From: Cylicocyclus nassatus | Taxonomy: Eukaryota; Nematoda; Chromadorea; Rhabditida; Strongylidae | Direction: 5' to 3' | Assembly: GCA_958299035.1 (NCBI GenBank) | Contig: CATQJL010000112.1 | Span: 44,722,941-44,786,940, forward strand | DNA length: 64,000 nucleotides | Shown here: piece after piece, positions 1 to 11,258 of the stretch | Layout of the letters: each line of letters opens with the position of its first letter | Position numbering within the stretch: position 1 is the first letter of the stretch | Position numbers and translations under genes: made by a program | The notes under the pieces: model-generated | The model's input: only the letters and a program-made list of their open reading frames with translations | What the model was told of the DNA's origin: nothing | Database searches by the model: none

Positions 1-1062
1 AACATTTTTAGCGGACAGTATTTATATAAATCGATAGCCTAAACCTTGTAGATTCCATAGGACTGTTTGGAGCCTGATTCTTCTTCTTAGCTCTGAATAA
101 TATTTGGTGAAAGCACAGCGATCAAAAGCGAAAAATGGGAAAAACGAGATTTTGGTTGGCTTCTAATTCCACATTTTGGAGGTCTTTTGAAGCGGGATTT
201 CTGAGATGGACAAAGAAGGAGCAGTGCTTTGTCTTGAGTGCAAAAACATATAGCTAATTCACCTTTGAAACAGAGTTAACCATGTTGGAATTTGACCATT
301 TCACTTAGGTAGCCTAGTATCTTGAATCTTCAGAATTCGCTCACACTTTGTCTACAGGGATTATTTGACATACTAATTATGGATATGTTGCCCATAGCGT
401 TTGGCAGGGCCTTCAAGTAAATCTATCTTAAGTGTATAGTTTAGGGGGGGGTCTTATTAATAAGACAGCAATCAGGGGGGGGGAAGGGTCGTAACCAGCG
501 ATCGTGCGCCACACCCCTTGCTTGGCTCATGTTATTCTAATGCTATCGGCAAAGTGAGCAGAAGTATTTCGAAAAATAATAGGTAGAGCAACAATCTTCG
601 GAGGCTGGCTTTTCAAAAATCGGAACTTGGAAGATAAACCCTCGTTGCTCACACATATGCCCTCAATACAAACATTTAATTGTACAGTTTTTTTTTCTAA
701 TTTTTCTCTGCGACTAGAGTGCGAGGAACAAAAACGCCTCAGAAATGCAGAATTTCGCCTTTTTGGACTTTTATGCTGAATTTTTTTGCAAAGTCGTGCT
801 CAACTGAGTCGCGTGGAAATAAAATCTATGGTCGTAATTGTAATGTACAGGGTGCAGCAAAAGTTTGACTGCCGACTTTACAATGGTGTAAATTACAAAG
901 TTACTGCTACTTTTAATTCCAAACATGTGACAATAATGCTGCGATAATCCTCTGAAAATCACATCATACCTAGCCAAAAATGCTTGCCTTATGTTTGTGC
1001 ATGAATTGGAATTAGCAAACAAGCGCTTCTGAAAGCGAGAGTATTGGAATTGTTAGTATGAA
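1..1062. other. Unassigned AT-rich sequence
   Basis: No gene or complete mobile element is recognised. There are short G runs near 446-485. The phrase CAGGGTGCAGCAAAAGTTT near 848 resembles the terminus of some mariner-type elements, but no partner end was found. The longest frames here look like chance. Confidence 0.5.
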
Positions 1063-3780
1063 TTAAGTCGTCTCATAAGTTCGTAGAGTTTTCATTCTCG
1101 TTCTCATTTCTTTGAGGAGCGGTTGGCTTGCGGCGAAATGCGTACATCATGGAGAAGAGCTAATAGTACCCTTCAAAGTAAACTATTAGTTTGTAAAGAA
1201 AGTTCCCGAGCACTTTTGGAAATTTTCAAACGCATTTTATCGGTGCTCGGTCTGACTTTGACACCAAGTTTTTCGTACTGTTTGATAGAGAGGAGTCTAA
1301 AGTTTTCAATACGACTTCTGACTTTTATCGATAGCAAGACGTGTTTGATTTGCACAACAAAAAGAAAATTCTTTCCAACCATAAAAATTTCACAATTTTT
1401 CTTCTTAGGCCATTTTTTGCGCTGTTCAAAGAATTTCGTTCAAATCATTGGTGATCTGGTTGAGAAGCCTGTTAACTTCTGATCGGCAGCTGCACTCGAG
1501 TTTTGCGATTTGCGCCCAGAAATTACAAGCTGTCGAACTTGCCTCTAACCCCAATTTTTCGCAGCTGGCGTCGCTTCTGCGGAGATCGCAACGCCTGGAT
1601 GATGGGTCCAAAAAATGTGTAAGGCATTACCCCAACAATGTTCGCAGTTATCAAAGATTTGGTCCATCCTATGCAGAACGACAAGACTTCAAAGTCACTT
1701 ACTCGAAAAATGCTGAGTTTTTACGGGCAAAAAATGATCGATTTTTCGAACTTTTTGAAGGAACTTTTTTGCAAGTGGTCGCTCGAAGGCTTAAATGGTC
1801 TCTATAAGAGTCCCAGCAGACTTCTATATAACTGCAGCATTTAGCTCTCCAGCTCTCATCGTGCCTGAGACTGAGATAATTCTGCTCAGATAGGCACCTT
1901 TTTCCCTTCTGCACATGCTGGTGGACCACAGTGAGGTGCTGAAAAGCCAGCAAGACAAATGTATGTTGTAGACAATATTATCTTTGGAATGAAATTTGTA
2001 GTTATAAACAAGAATCAATCTGCTTGAAGTTACAGCGATTTGAAGAAAATTTTCGCAAGTGCCCGGGAACTTTCTCTATGATCTATTAGGTCATTCGGAA
2101 AGTTTTTTCGTTTTCGCACCTCCAAATTCAAACGAGCACAATTTTTTCCAAATTCAACCTTTTTCCGTCAAATAAATTGCATTGTGTTTAGTAAATTCCT
2201 GGTGACACTCATGTAGTCCTCTTGTACTTTTTTTCTTGCGAAATAATTTCAGAGAAATCAATAGAGCCTAAAAAGGCGTTTTTGACTAGCTAATCTTTAT
2301 TAGGTCCTATTATTTTTTGATAGACACCGAGGAATTAGAAAATTTGATGATTGGTAAAGGAAGGTCTAAGGAGTTTGAAAAATAAACAGGAACCTCGGTG
2401 CGCAGTCAACCTCTTTTGTGAGAGCCACTTTTCTTACATGTGGTTTGGCGGAGTCATGGGCGTGGATGGCATCTCTCATAGCTTATATGTGCAAGTCTGC
2501 TCAGTTTTGAAATTTTGACAAACGGTCTTTACGGCGATATCACACTACTCTGCTCTTACAGTACAACCGCATCTTAGCAATTTTATAGCGTACAAGACTA
2601 GCAGGATTACATTAATTCGAATACATCAACCTTTTGAAATGACTGATTGTTCTGGCCATGCTTTCAATGCTTATTCTAAATAATTTACCACAATGACGCT
2701 TTATGTAGCCATACCTGGCCAATTTTTTGCTATAATCAATAGCCCAGGCCAAAAAAAGATTGCATCATCAAATTATGAGCGACGAAAGCAGAGTCAACGC
2801 GCCCTCAATCTGCGAGCGCGACAATTTGTGGAGTATATGTCACTGAAATTTTTCGGTATTGCAGCTTTAGCGAAGGTGGCTTCTAATGGGGTTATATGAT
2901 ACTTCAAGGCCTGCTGATAATTTTACGCAGCTATATTTGCGATTTGTTTTAGAGGACCCTCTGAGATGCTCGTTTATATGGCAGGAACTCCGTCCAGGAC
3001 ACTGCAAAATATCAGCTTTCACTTCTCTAGATATGAACTTTTTGAAGTAGACTTGAACCTACCTCAAGAAAGAAGTGGTCTTGGCAAATGCATTGCGAAC
3101 AATGATGGTTTCCTCAACGGTCTTGCACTGAACTTTGAGCTTAGAGGATACAATTATTCGAAAATCGCGTTTCGTATTCGAATTTAAAGCCGCGTAAACT
3201 TCCCTACTAAGCGTTTTGTGCAACTTCGGTGGGATTCTCAGAGACTAGAAGACTTCCTCTACAGATCCATATATAGCAACCTTTATCAGCCCTCTGGCAC
3301 CCTCTTAAAATATGGTACCAACATCAAGGCGCAAAAAACGAAAAAACTTTCCGAATGACCTAATAATAATTATCAGCTGATTTGCTTTTTGATTCTGATA
3401 GATCTAGCGAGTTTTCCTGTGCGACAAAATTTAGCTGCTGCGGCAACCGTCGTCATAGCTGTCCTGCAAGACTGGGCTGAGAAGTACATAATATCCAGTG
3501 TACTCTTGAGATCTCGCTCTGGTTATCATCTGCTGGTCTAATCACAAATCATATGAGCGGCATCCGTTTCGATTCTGAGATCTCAGGCGCTGGTTAGATG
3601 ACTTTTTCGGGACCAGACCCGCTGAGTTGTGGAAAAAAGGAAACTTAAAATTTGACTGCATGGTGGAAGAAGTTTGTGCGCAACAACGAAACATGCAATA
3701 TTGACCAAATTTGGCTATTTTGTCATTTTGCTGATTTATAGAAACTGTAGGAACTTATAAAACGACTTAGTACAATTTAT
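1063..3780 (+). mobile_element. Decayed mariner transposon, host of a nested mariner
   Basis: The left end (TTAAGTCGTCTCATAAGTTCG) matches the reverse complement of the right end (about 3760-3780, GAACTTATAAAACGACTTAG). A TA follows the right end at 3781-3782; the left TA has mutated. The 5' 100 bp align with the mariner at 13301. The right part carries plus-strand remnants of a mariner transposase: a broken D34D block near 3488-3530 (P-V-Y-S, stop, D-L-A, then a shifted Y-H-L) and the C-terminal block LDDFFGTRPAELW at 3593-3631. Reading frames are full of stops and shifts, so it is a pseudogene. Without the 1278-bp insertion at 2086-3363 it would be about 1.44 kb, close to normal mariner length. 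Confidence 0.8.
2086..3363 (-). mobile_element. Full-length but decayed mariner inserted in another mariner
   Basis: The terminal inverted repeats are TTAGGTCATTCGGAAAG at the left and its exact complement at the right. They are flanked by TA at 2084-2085 and 3364-3365, the usual target duplication of Tc1/mariner elements. Its length of 1278 bp is that of a complete mariner. On the minus strand, decayed transposase is visible: HAHDSAKPHVRKVAL at about 2420-2475 matches the mariner HDNARPHVA.. block. It is followed in the right order by PVYFSNSLDLPLPIIKF (about 2345-2400), a degraded form of HPPYSPDLAPSDYHLF. Many stops show it is inactive. It is opposite in orientation to its host. Confidence 0.85.
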
Positions 3781-3782
3781 TT

Positions 3783-5197
3783 CGTACTGAAGATGATGTG
3801 ACTATTCTACAATGCTTTGATGCAAACAGTGTAGAGGTGGATTTGTGCTATTACATCGAAGTAGTTGCGTTTGCTGAGAGTTTTCTTTCAAAATTTCAAA
3901 TCAGAATTTTGCGAACACCACCTGCAAGCCAGTAGCCATCCTCTTCAAACCAAATTTTAAAGATATAGAAGCGAAGCAGGCATCGGGTTTTGAGCTAAAT
4001 TCTTCTAATAAGTCTTCTCCATTCAGCAAAATTTGATGCAATCTAGAGATTTCCCCTTCCAACGTAAACCTAACATAACTTTTTATGCGATGGCAAAATT
4101 TGCCAAAATTGTCTCCATGTGCAGCTTACATCATAATCTTTATAATACCAAAACGAATGCGCCATCAAAGATAATGCAATCCAAACTTCTCCAGCACTAA
4201 CTAAACTTAGTTACTGCAAAATAAGGAAAACATTGATACTCTGATCTGCAAAGTGCACTCTCGAACCTCGCCTGATTGAAGCTCATAGCAGCCCAAAGGC
4301 AGCATCCATTCAAAATTTCGCCTCCCATGTTTTTGCCATTCTGGGACCTTTCCATGGCCCCCGATTACAATTATGAAGTTCAAATTGTCCAATCTCCCCC
4401 CTCACCCCCCCCCCCCCCAAAAAAAAGAGAAAACCTTGGGGACTCTTTTGAGGACACGGACGGCTTTCAGTACGTGAGCGGGCGAAGCTTGACAGGATCT
4501 GGGAGGGACTTGATGGCACTTTGATTTCCAGCCCATTATTCCCATCCAAGATAGCATTAGAGGACCGGACCAATGCAGATGCCCCTCTCTTGACGCCTAC
4601 ATTCAGGATCGCTGTACGACGCAATTATAAATCGAGATGAACGTCCATTATGTATAGTGCAGTGATGTTCAATTGGCAAGCGAAATTTGTGTTAATTGCA
4701 TTTAACAGCGGCTATGAGAGCGGCATTAGTCAAAATAGGTTTTTAAAGAGTAGCAAAGTCAATGTTGTAACAAGGTCAAAAGATTCTTGATCAAATTTGA
4801 TCCAATGCACGGTTAGGGATCCAATAATTTGAGGGCGCAAAGCAGAAAAAGATAGCATGACATAATCGTGAAGATCGTCGTGAGTGGAAGTCTCTTTCAG
4901 ATATCATGAGTGAAGGCAGCAATTCAATAATCATCTCACAGATTCGCATGTATATTAGGGAATTTTACATAGTTATATGTACACTGAATCATTATTTGGT
5001 GATAGAGCGGTTTCGAACTTCAACTGTTGATTTCAGAACAACATAGAATATACCAGCCTTTAAAAGAAAAGCGAGACGACCAATCAGTCTGTCTGAACGA
5101 TGATGATGCAGTGAAAACGGGATTGAGCTTGCGATTAATAGAAAAACGTAATCATAGCGCGGGTAAATTTCTTCCAGAGGTTCTACATTCTTATATA
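3783..5197. other. Unassigned sequence with a dispersed repeat
   Basis: No gene is recognised. About 4290-4385 is similar, in inverted orientation, to about 44204-44300: both contain GCAGCATYCA and, further on, CATTCTGGG-CCTTTCC-TGGCCC. A C13-15 homopolymer followed by A's lies near 4406-4426 and probably marks a repeat end. Confidence 0.5.
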
Positions 5198-5300
5198 TCG
5201 TCATATTTATTTATTTATTTATCTATCAAATACATCGTAAACGATGCACCACCTCAAAATTGAAATACAAACAGATGATTGAATATGGAACGGGTGGGAG
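5198..5300 (-). repeat. 3' tail of a LINE (minus-strand copy, truncated)
   Basis: On the minus strand the sequence ends in about four ATAA/TAAA units (plus strand TATTTATTTATTTATTTATC at 5204-5223). It is preceded by a short segment resembling the 3' end of the complete LINE tail at 44506 (GTGC..GATGTATTTGA then TAAA repeats). CR1-type LINEs commonly end in such microsatellite tails. The rest of the element is not recognisable, so its inner boundary is arbitrary. Confidence 0.45.
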
Positions 5301-5897
5301 AAAAAGGCAAGAATGACCTCAAATTTGCTCTCACTTTCGAGTCATATCCAGCTGACAAATCTAGTAGAGTTCTTATATGATTTCGAACATTTATCGTTCG
5401 CAAACAGCGACATGAAGTTTTCATTTTTGAAAAATTCCTACATGCAATAAAGATCAAGTCGTAAATCCTAGTTCTTATACTTTTTAGAGTTTTCCTGCTT
5501 CCTCGATTTTGCTGCGTAAGCAACTGGTAAAGGCACAAATCTGCAAGGTGTAGAAATTTGAGAGAAAAATTCTCGAGTTTTGAGCTCCACCCGCTCTCGT
5601 GAAGAAAGCACCGGCTGCTCATCTATCAAAAATTCTATGGTGTCAAAACCTTATACTACTTGGTTTTGGTGACAAACGTTCAGTTTGCGTAGGGCATTTT
5701 TGCATCATTGGTCGTTTTGAGTTTATCCATTTAGAATTCTCGATTTCGAACATTATTTTTCCACTGGGAAGGGTGAGGGAGGGGGGGGGGGGAGGGGGTT
5801 GGCCAAGCTTTTTCCTGCACTCTCCGTTTATTTTTGATTCCGTCCAAGTTCCACACATTTCCTTGATGTTAGCATCTTCCACCTGAAATGAGTACTA

Positions 5898-6652
5898 CTA
5901 GGTTGTTCCAAAGTTCTGTCGATGTCTAGTTGCCTTTTTCAACGCAGCTAGTTTCTTGGAGTTTTGTACTTGTTGCAGATATATGAATATCATCTGAAAG
6001 CACTTTTCTTGCTCCTTCTAGTGCTCGCTAATGCTCGACAAAACATCTTCTCAGTGATAAAAGTCCAAGCTGCAAATTCAAGTTGCCAAAATGCAGTCAT
6101 GCTCAAGAACAAGTTTCTGTAAACAGAATTCCCGCAATACTCGTAAAATTGAATATGTAATATTTCGTGATGGGTCAGGGTGTAATGAGCTAACATACGC
6201 ACACACTTCCAACAAAACGAACGTCTTACTTCTTCACTTTTTTCTCGACGATGGAAGACAAACTCAGTTATTCAAAAAGCAACAACAATCTATGCATAGC
6301 GAATTTTGATGCACTCACTAATGCATATGATAGAGTAAAGCCAGAGGAAGCAGGGACCATCGTCCAGTTAGATTTCTTCGTTCGCGACAGCAAGAAAAAA
6401 TTAATTATTAGAAAGTCGACCTATTTGCGCGTGCGGAGGAGGGCTCAGATAATGAATTTTTTTGATTTACTCGTAAAAATTCCTGTGCAGCAAAGATAGC
6501 TCAAAATCTCTTTAGCCATGAAAAATCTTTGAAGTACAAGCTACTTAATGGTAACAGCCAAATATGTCCGTGCAGAAATGTTGGTTTTGAAGAGAGATAT
6601 AACATTTTTAATCAAAATCTGCATATCGGACAGAACTTTCGGAACAACCTAA
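5898..6652. mobile_element. Non-autonomous mariner-like MITE, 755 bp
   Basis: Left terminus CTAGGTTGTTCCAAAGTTCT pairs with right terminus AGAACTTTCGGAACAACCTAA. The pair is flanked by TA at 5896-5897 and 6653-6654. No transposase motif was found in either strand, so it looks like an internally deleted or unrelated passenger mobilised by a mariner. Confidence 0.8.
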
Positions 6653-6849
6653 TACAATTTTATGCTTTATTCCTAATGTCGGCTCATCGGAGAATTTTCG
6701 GTACTTTTCGTTATCCAGACCCATTTTTTCGAAAGGGTGTCAAAAATTCGTTTTTTACGTCAAGAAGAATTTTTCATAGATTCTACGAGGACTGTCCCCG
6801 CCACTTGTTATGAAAAAATTGATACGTTTTAGTCCGTTTTGCCATGTTT

Positions 6850-7217
6850 TTTCGAAATCATTTCCGATGAGGTAAAAGAGCATTTGTGGCCACCTAAAAA
6901 CGGTTCAACTTTTCTATGAAAGCAAACCTTCTACAGCAGAACATCCTGATTGCTTTCAGCAATGATTTAAGGATGTCTTTCTTTTTGAATTGTCTACCAT
7001 AGGAACTTAGCCAGGGAAGATTATAAATAATGGCTCTATGTACCTTGTTGCTTCTCGTTTCGCCATTCAGATCATGGAATCCTAGAGCACTTCTTTCTTT
7101 TGAGCAGATCTGATCTGTTCATTTATAACAGGCTGACGTTATTATTATAACAACTTAAATTTTGAAATTGCTCAATTGAAAATGGGGTCAGTATTAACTA
7201 AAAACAGATTGAACTTA
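6850..7217 (+). repeat. Dispersed duplication, copy 1 left part
   Basis: This segment aligns over its whole length with about 56240-56600: shared phrases include GAGCATT.GTGGCCA.CTAAAAAC, TGATTGCTTT.AGCAAT, TTTAGCCAGG and ATGGAATCCTAG.GCACTTCT. Both copies keep a TATAAAT box (about 7021-7030 here) and an ATG about 150 bp downstream in similar context (7182, MGSVLTKN). The copy is interrupted at 7217 by a Harbinger-like MITE and resumes at 8565. It looks like a duplicated small gene or element of unknown origin. Confidence 0.75.
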
Positions 7218-8561
7218 TGAGGAAAGCTACCTAACTTAGCCCGGCCTTTTGGCAAGGGATATATATTAGGTTGTCCCGAAAGTTTTGTCGGTTTTTTTTG
7301 AGACCACTGTAAAACCACGCACAATAAAGACCTGAGTGAGTTTCAACATGCATTCGATGCAGTTTTTCCTTCTCTTTCTTATGGATACACATAGTCTACC
7401 ATAATCTTGTATGCTTTTTTTGATAATTGCCAAAATTCTCCACCTGTCAATTTTACCTGCTCAAAGTTGAGCTGATTTTCAAAAATTTCATTACAAAGTT
7501 TCGAAAAAGGCTAAGTATTGGTCAAATAGAGCAACTCTCGGGCTACAAGGCGGTATTTTTAGATTCTCCTAATCTGCTGATTTTAAGTTCAAAAAATTAT
7601 TTCTCCGGAGGCCTTGTTTTTAGCAAAGTCATGAAACGCGCAATTGCAGCAAAAGCATGAAAGCTTTTTAAATTTTTGAGAATTCAAACTTGTTTGTTAT
7701 TAAACATCATTTATGCAACATAACCAAGTTCAATTTGCTTCAAAAATCAGCTTTTTGGAATTTTCGGTAATTTTACTTGGTAAAACGTGTTCAAAAAGCC
7801 GCGTTTTTCTCAAATAAAGAATTACTACGGACTTCATAAACGGGCCCACGTAATCTAAAATGGGTACCATGTAGCCAAAGGTTTGCCCTACATAACAGTC
7901 GCCAGCGCTTTTCGCATATATCAAGATAAAATTTTTGAAAATTCAGGAAATTTCGGGCGCTACTGCTGAGGTGCTCAAAAGTCATTGCGATATCGCAAAG
8001 ACGGGATAGATCAGGGAACAAATATAGCTATAAGAAAGTAAACAAAAAATGAATAGAATGACACTTAGGCCGTTCTTGGATTGGTGTTCGTGAGGTTTGG
8101 TGAGCGATGAAAAAACCGACAAAACTTTCGGGACAACCTAATATGTATATATATTCTCAATCAGCTTCAAACGCTGATTCCAATTATGTTATTCCTAGCT
8201 GCCTAGTGCCATTCCGAAGCAGTTTGGGCTTTTACTGCGCCAAATAGGCACATCATTGAACATGGGGAGTCTGCCTGTAGATAAAAACCTGCAAGAAAAA
8301 GGTGCTGAGGTATCGAAATAGTACAAATCCAATCTTTTCCCACTAAAAAGAAGTTAACAAGTGTATCAGCACTTAGGTAATGATGCCGTGATGCCAGTGA
8401 GTCGAAGAGTATGCCAATTTCGCGCAGGAAACAGTCCATAAGTCGCTTCGGAATGGTACGCGGCAGCTAGTAATAACATATTTGGAATCAGTGTTTGAAG
8501 CTGATTCAGAACATATATGTCACTTGCTAAAAGGTCGAGCTAAGTTAGGTAATTTTCCTTG
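7218..8561. mobile_element. Harbinger-like long-inverted-repeat MITE with nested insertion
   Basis: Left arm TGAGGAAAGCTACCTAACTT and right arm AAGTTAGGTAATTTTCCTTG are inverted copies that continue for about 160 bp on each side. The target duplication is TTA at 7215-7217 and 8562-8564, a TWA trinucleotide as made by PIF/Harbinger elements. The unoccupied site is visible in the 56.6-kb copy (AACTTATGTGACTAGG). Removing the mariner-like insertion at 7266-8141 leaves about 466 bp, matching the related copy at 55040-55497. Confidence 0.85.
7266..8141. mobile_element. Mariner-like MITE nested in the Harbinger-like MITE, 876 bp
   Basis: Perfect termini TTAGGTTGTCCCGAAAGTTT at the left and the complement at the right, flanked by TA at 7264-7265 and 8142-8143. 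It splits the left arm of the surrounding Harbinger-like element 48 bp from its end, so it inserted later. No transposase motif was seen inside. Confidence 0.85.
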
Positions 8562-8564
8562 TTA

Positions 8565-8822
8565 GGTCTCTAGGCAGGGAAACAGAAACTTTTGGTAAAA
8601 CCTATTAAACATATGGGTGATATGTCAAATTTTTTCGACAAGTGGCAGAAGGTTGACACTCCCTTCTATAAAGTTTGGACCAAATTTGGCACAAGAAAAG
8701 AAACAATATCCTTCTTTGATAAAATTAGTCCCGATAACGGAAAAGTACCGAATTTTTTATGGTGAATATCATCAACTAAAAATGCGAGAAGACGCATATA
8801 TGCACCAATTGGACTAATTCCA
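8565..8822 (+). pseudogene. Duplicated exon-like fragment, copy 1
   Basis: One plus-strand frame reads about 50 residues around FFDKWQKVDTPFYKVWTKFG and then FDKISPDNGKVPNFLW before a stop near 8763. The copy at 56599-56838 reads FFDWQKVDTPF and MGPGNGEVPKN in the same order. Protein-level similarity with nucleotide divergence suggests it was coding at some time. The family is not recognised. The 5' part of the copy lies at 6850-7217, cut off by the transposon insertion. Confidence 0.6.
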
Positions 8823-9171
8823 GGCTTTCAAAAACGCTTTCTAGACTAAAATAAATGAAATTGGTATTAGAAGTCACTCTTCAATTGTGTGTTCCTCTTG
8901 CGAATGTGTGCACTCAACAAATCCATTCTATCTTGTGTGCAACTGAAGTCACTAAACTACAACACAAAACTGTCAAAGTGTGATTGATTTAGAGGGCATC
9001 CCGTAACGTTCAAACACATTCAGGTATGAAGAATGGATGTACACAAGCGTTTGTTCACACGACACTAATTACATCCTACTTCTTCTGAAAACACTGCGTT
9101 CATGCTCTGTCGCATTTAGAATTTTATTCCATTTTCTAAAAAAGTTTAGATAGTGCCAAAATTTATTTGTA
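8823..9171. other. Upstream region of small peptide gene 1
   Basis: No feature beyond its position 5' of the first small peptide gene. It is AT-rich with repeated CACA/GTGT phrases. No obvious TATA box or trans-splice acceptor could be singled out. Confidence 0.4.
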
Positions 9172-9418
9172 ATGAAGTTTGTCTTACTGCTCACTGTAAG
9201 TCAGTGTGATAGCTCTACATAGTGAGGTCTCATTCTGACTTTGTTTTTAGACAGCGATTATCTTTACGGGAATACTCCTCTTTCGCGGAACAGTTGGAAT
9301 CTCACAAAGTGAAGCGCGGCAGAAAGGATTGAATTCTAAAAGCTATTTTGGATCAAACCGACTTACGTGGTCGACAATCTGGAATACTTTCACAAGAGGC
9401 TTTGGCGTATGGTGGTAA
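9172..9418 (+). CDS. Small secreted peptide 1 (63 aa, two exons)
   Basis: Exon 1 is 9172-9195 (eight codons, MKFVLLLT), with donor GTAAGT. Exon 2 is 9251-9418, with acceptor TTTTTAG, ending in TAA. The first about 25 residues form a signal peptide (hydrophobic TAIIFTGILLF). The remainder starts with GISQSEARQKGL, has no cysteines and ends in a Trp-rich tail (FTRGFGVWW). A second gene at 11259 has the same exon structure, the same phase-0 intron after codon 8 and the shared GIS..EAR.KGL block, which makes a real coding gene much more likely than chance. It would be secreted as a peptide of about 38 residues. Function is unknown; the basic, Trp-containing tail could suit a membrane-active or signalling peptide, but that is a guess. 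Confidence 0.7.
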
Positions 9419-11056
9419 CATATCGTAACAAACAAATTACAATCCAAATCACGAAATTGCCATTATTCCTTACGGGGCCATATGCTTCCAAATTTTTCTC
9501 ACGATACACGGTTTTCAAAACTCTCATATAAACTAGCAAAATTCTGTCTTTTTCTCTCGTTTTCCTTTCAATGCGTTGGTTCTCCTAGAGTTTACACAGA
9601 ATGCAGTATTGTTTGTAATGCTATGTTGGTTTTGTTTGATAGCTCACAAAGCTACTACAAATTCATGTGATAAAATATCAAGATCAAAAGCGCATTGTCA
9701 CAATGCAGTTCTTGCTAAGAAACTTTTTTTTAAGAGAATCTCTGCAAAGCATCTATCCATATTTTTAGTTTGCTAGACCTTAAGTCAAGTAAAATGTTGA
9801 GAGCTTGCATATGAACTCTATTCTCTCATAGAAATTTCCTTGCTTGCCAATGAAAATGCTGATGTTTCTGAAAGCAATATCTCAAGCGCAACAATCCAAC
9901 AGCGGAAGTTGTTAAATCCGATGTTAGATTAATACAACAGAGCCAAAGTAAGCAGTAACCATCAACAGATTAGCCTGCCTTTTCACAAATGAGAAAAATT
10001 GAATAGCCGAAAGGAGACGCACATGCATGCAGAGAAGCAGGGCACTGTGCTTCATTGAAAAAGAACATTGTGACATTCTTTGGAGCTTCGAATGATTATC
10101 ATCGTTTATGAAACGTTAAAACAGTTCTCATAAATGTTAGAGGAGTGCCTTGTCAGCGAAGACAAGCTTGAAAATTCTTGAAGTTGGATCATCGTTTTGC
10201 TTTGTCTGGCACTGCGTCCCAGTCTGGCCAAAAACTACTTCAACCAAACAAACTTTTTTTCCAAAAAATTACTGCATAAATCTCCGCATTTTATAGAGAG
10301 ACATAACGGACAAGAGTGCATAACAGTTCATCCAGTACAAGTTCTATAGTTCCGGTCTTTTGAACTCCAGTTTGCTTACAATCAGATGGCTCTCAATCCA
10401 GAACCAAAGTTTCAGATTATTTACCGTAACTTACCCAAAAGAATCTACCAATTCCACCATCTGTCTCATTTCAAGCAAATCTCATAGAAAACGTGCATGC
10501 AAAAACGAGATCGTAGAGCCGTTAAACACAGAGATCAGGATGGAATAGAAGAACTGCATGAATGAAATAAGCGAAAGAACAGTACGCCACTGTGCCGTAC
10601 CCAGAGGTTTTGTGCTTGTACTTCTTTATGCTTTATTACAGCTTTGAAGGCCTAGATATGTGGGACCATTTCCGAACAATTTAAAAAACCCCTACTACAT
10701 TTTCCTTCCAGAGCGCAAAGTATATACAGGTCGCTTTTCGCTTATGATTGTTCTTATTTATCACTTCACCGAATTTTTACTTCTTTTGATTCAGAAAAAA
10801 TTTGTTTCTCAACCCCTGCCTCTCTACTCCACCTCTCGTTTTCTTGACTACACGCTTCCCTTTTACGTCCTTCAGCTGGAATACAGAATTAAGCGGCACG
10901 CTACTGCTAGCATCTTTCCTCTGAGTAAAACAAAATACGACGTTTATATTATTTTTCGCGTCAGGAGCCAGATGAGGCGCACAGACAGAGGTGATGTAGC
11001 CCGAATGTACAGTCTAAGACAAACTATGTATACTTTGAAATCATTCACACACACAG
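9419..11056. other. Unassigned sequence between the small peptide genes
   Basis: Open frames here (for example 9482-9670 and 10360-10548) show no family signature. A 167-codon plus frame from 10660 runs into the possible Cys-rich exon at 11057, but its N-terminal part is low-complexity and lacks support. I saw no transposon ends. Confidence 0.4.
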
Positions 11057-11145
11057 CTGCCAAATCACTATGTAATTCGGAGTGTGAACAGAATTTGGAA
11101 TTTTTTCCCAAGAATCCATGTACGAAAGGCTGTTTCCTGAACGTG
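11057..11145 (+). CDS. Possible Cys-rich exon
   Basis: A candidate 89-bp exon with acceptor CACACACAG at 11056 and donor GTG|GTACGT at 11146. It reads about 29 residues with the pattern LCNSECEQ...NPCTKGCFLNV. The C-x3-C-x10-PC-x2-GC spacing resembles the N-terminal cysteine segment of ROS1/Sevenless-type receptors (ROL-3 in C. elegans), but no neighbouring exon was found, so this is only a lead. Its phase-0 end could also join exon 2 of the peptide gene at 11365. It may be chance. Confidence 0.3.
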
Positions 11146-11258
11146 GTACGTCTACAAAATTGATTAAATCCGCACCTATGCGGGATAGTGCACACACACT
11201 ATGTTTCGTCGCATTCATGAGGTTGTTTAGGGCGAAAATCCATCAAAATGTGTCCACA

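Noticed and set aside
10660..11163. 167-codon plus frame as a whole
   Set aside because: The first 130 residues are low-complexity with no domain. Only the last part looks spliced and coding, and that is listed separately as a possible exon.
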